From: Paraglomus occultum
Taxonomy: Eukaryota > Glomeromycota > Glomeromycetes > Paraglomerales > Paraglomeraceae
DNA: 19,233 bases
Assembly (NCBI GenBank): GCA_910592205.1
Contig: CAJVPJ010000670.1
Span: 1 to 19,233, forward strand
Reading direction: 5' to 3'
Positions 17,638 to 19,233 of the stretch are shown here, in pieces (position 1 is the first letter of the stretch; each line of letters opens with the position of its first letter). The notes beneath the pieces are model-generated. The model saw only the letters and a program-made list of their open reading frames with translations. It was not told the origin of the DNA and made no database searches. The position numbers were made by a program, and so were the translations under genes.

Positions 17638-19233
17638 TACACAGTGAAATTCACTTTAACGAAGTCGTCCGTTCCGCAAAATTTCTTCGGTAATCTGAAA
17701 GATTCGTTATTCTGAAAGTAAGCAAATATTGCACGTGATTTAGTCAATACGAATATCCAATAAAAATTGTTGATTTTATTATGGCGATCAAATTTTATTT
17801 CGATTAAATATAATCATGAATGACTGTTTGTCTTCTTTTCTGCATAATATTTCCAAGAATACTTTTACGTAATTTGTTTAAGGTTTGCAATTCTGTATTT
17901 AATTTCTCTTGTCGTAAATATAACAGAAGACTGTCAACACTATTAATAGCTTCTGCTGATGACACCTTTCTCACTTCCTCCTCCTCCTCTTCTTCTTCAT
18001 CCGAATGTCCTTGAATAGTTGCTACAATTTCTCTCATAATGCGTGAGTCTCGTTCTTCATTATAATCAGTGACATTATAAATACTTTCCTCCAAATCAAT
18101 ATATTCACGGACTGTATTCATGGGTTCTTCTGATGGTAGCTGCGCTACTAAATTGATTACTTCAGATTCGAGATTTTCTTCAGCTTCATTGGTCATCGGC
18201 TGCACCGTCAGTGGCAAAATTCCACTCTTCTGCCATGATGATTGTATTACTCTTTGTTTCACCTGATCCCAAGCCCCAGCTGCAAAGTTAATAGCATTAA
18301 AAATTGTCAACGGAGGTAACTGTTGAGACGATATAGATGTTTCTGTGGTAAATTCCATATGAGTACGTAATAAATCATATTCTTCAATTTGATTCTCACA
18401 CAGTAGTGACCTGTAATGTGCCTATTATGAAGAGATTAAGAATGTGCATTAAATAATAAAAAACGAGTTAAATAGGATTAAGATGAGAAATTGCTTACTT
18501 TTAAGCTGTATATAATGCCTTGATCGAGTGGTTGTAAAACTGAGGTTGTATTTGGAGGTAAGAAGTGAAGTTTAATATTAGTTAGATTATTAATTACTTC
18601 TTCAGGTTTATGCGATGCTGCATTGTCAGCAAGCAGCAAAATGTGGCGATTAGCATGTCTCATCATCGAATCTAAACGGTTTAGGTAATGACCAAAAATT
18701 GATCACACCATCCAAGCCTTGGCATTCCAATAATACCAAACTGGAAGGCTTGACTTTAGAATTCCTTTTAGACATCGAGGCATCTGACTTCGGTGAATAA
18801 ATAATAACGGTAGCTTGTGGTCTCCAGTTGCATTACATGTAACCATAATCGAAACACGATCTTTAAGTCGTTTCATTCCAGAGATCGGTGCATGAGCTAG
18901 AGTATGATTTGGTTCAGCTTTCCAAAAAAGAGCTGTTTCGTCACAGTTGTATATATCGCTTAGTTCATACTGTGAAAGAATTTGTTGAAGTTCAATGTGC
19001 TATTGTGGAAGCTGTGATTTGTCTACACTATCTATTCGCCTCGGCGTCGATAAACTCGTAAATCATTCCGTTGTCGAAATCTAAAGAGCCATCCATCTGA
19101 AGCTAAAAAATTTCTAATTTCCATTAACTCAGCTAATTTCTTTGCTTTATTTTGTAAAATAATACCATTAAAGGTGATACCATCTTGAATTGCCTGCTCC
19201 GCCCATAAAGATACAGCTTCTTCAATTTGAGGA
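17638..19233 (-). mobile_element. Tigger-type DNA transposon (family B), 3' part, cut by window edge
   Basis: A terminus at 17638 begins TACACAGTGAAATTCACTTT, with TA at the edge, and is followed by AACGAAGTCGTCCGTTCCGC, a style typical of Tigger ends. The transposase stop codon lies 164 bp inside. The rest of the element is the minus-strand transposase, which runs off the right edge, so the other TIR is outside the window. It inserted 110 bp after the splice donor of the kinase fragment, probably in that gene's intron. Confidence 0.7.
17804..19233 (-). pseudogene. Tigger/pogo DDD transposase, intron-containing, decayed
   Basis: Would cut and rejoin transposon ends at TA. From the right edge inward: a CENP-B/Tc5-type helix-turn-helix (SLWAEQAIQDGITF, NKAKKLAELM, FLASDGWLFRFRQRNDLR), then the catalytic core with YNCDETALFWKAEP (first Asp), GMKRLKDRVSIMVTCNATGD, HKLPLLFIHRSQMPRC, VWYYWNAKAWM, LLLADNAASHKP (second Asp) and LPPNTTSVLQPLDQGII (third Asp). 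A 77-bp intron (18422-18498; GTAAGC donor, TAG acceptor) follows Ser-Leu-Lys and precedes AHYRSLLCENQIEEYDLL. The tail carries GAWDQVKQRV, SWQKSGILPL, an acidic SDEEEEEEEE run and the end KRRQTVIHDYI. Defects: a frame change near 19036-19051, TAG at 19000-19002 and TGA at 18703-18705. All three catalytic Asp remain readable, so decay is fairly recent. The 5' end lies outside the window. Confidence 0.9.

Overview
This is an AT-rich eukaryotic window with short GT-AG introns, gene-poor spacers and many cut-and-paste transposon remains. A MATA-type HMG-box gene, a nuclease-kinase ('Crinkler'-type) protein, a kinase tail of the style expanded in AM fungi, and pogo/Tigger transposases together suggest an arbuscular mycorrhizal fungus (Glomeromycotina, Rhizophagus-like). 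That assignment is an inference from family content; no rRNA or species marker is present.

Layout. 1-411: an unassigned open frame at the left edge, then spacer. 412-1920: an element with 33-bp terminal inverted repeats (TIRs), containing a nested Tigger-like MITE (606-1188) and imperfect tandem repeats. 1921-3258: spacer. 3259-4686: a transposon pile, with one TIR element (3259-4224) split by a second (3505-4184) that keeps the last codons of a Tigger transposase, and a long-TIR MITE (4226-4686) directly beside them. 4687-9400: long spacer with one doubtful ORF. 9637-10665: an intact, intronless HMG-box gene, the only clearly intact gene here. 10666-13740: spacer with a small basic coiled-coil ORF, a possible Helitron relic and a Tigger terminus.

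13839-15809: a spliced gene with a charged helical N-terminus, a PD-(D/E)XK nuclease-like domain and a divergent kinase domain (HRDVRP, DWG). It is broken by a one-base frame change inside the kinase catalytic loop and carries an early in-frame TAG. 16256-16320: a tRNA-Glu-like relic. 16484-17172: a second copy of the 3505-4184 element family, abutting a kinase fragment (17172-17527). 17638-19233: the 3' part of a full-size Tigger element with a decayed, intron-containing DDD transposase on the minus strand, cut by the window edge.

Read together, this looks like accessory, transposon-driven territory: an effector-like nuclease-kinase gene and a second kinase have decayed among at least two Tigger families and their non-autonomous derivatives, while an HMG-box regulator survives in a quiet stretch. 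No operon, CRISPR array or rRNA gene was seen.
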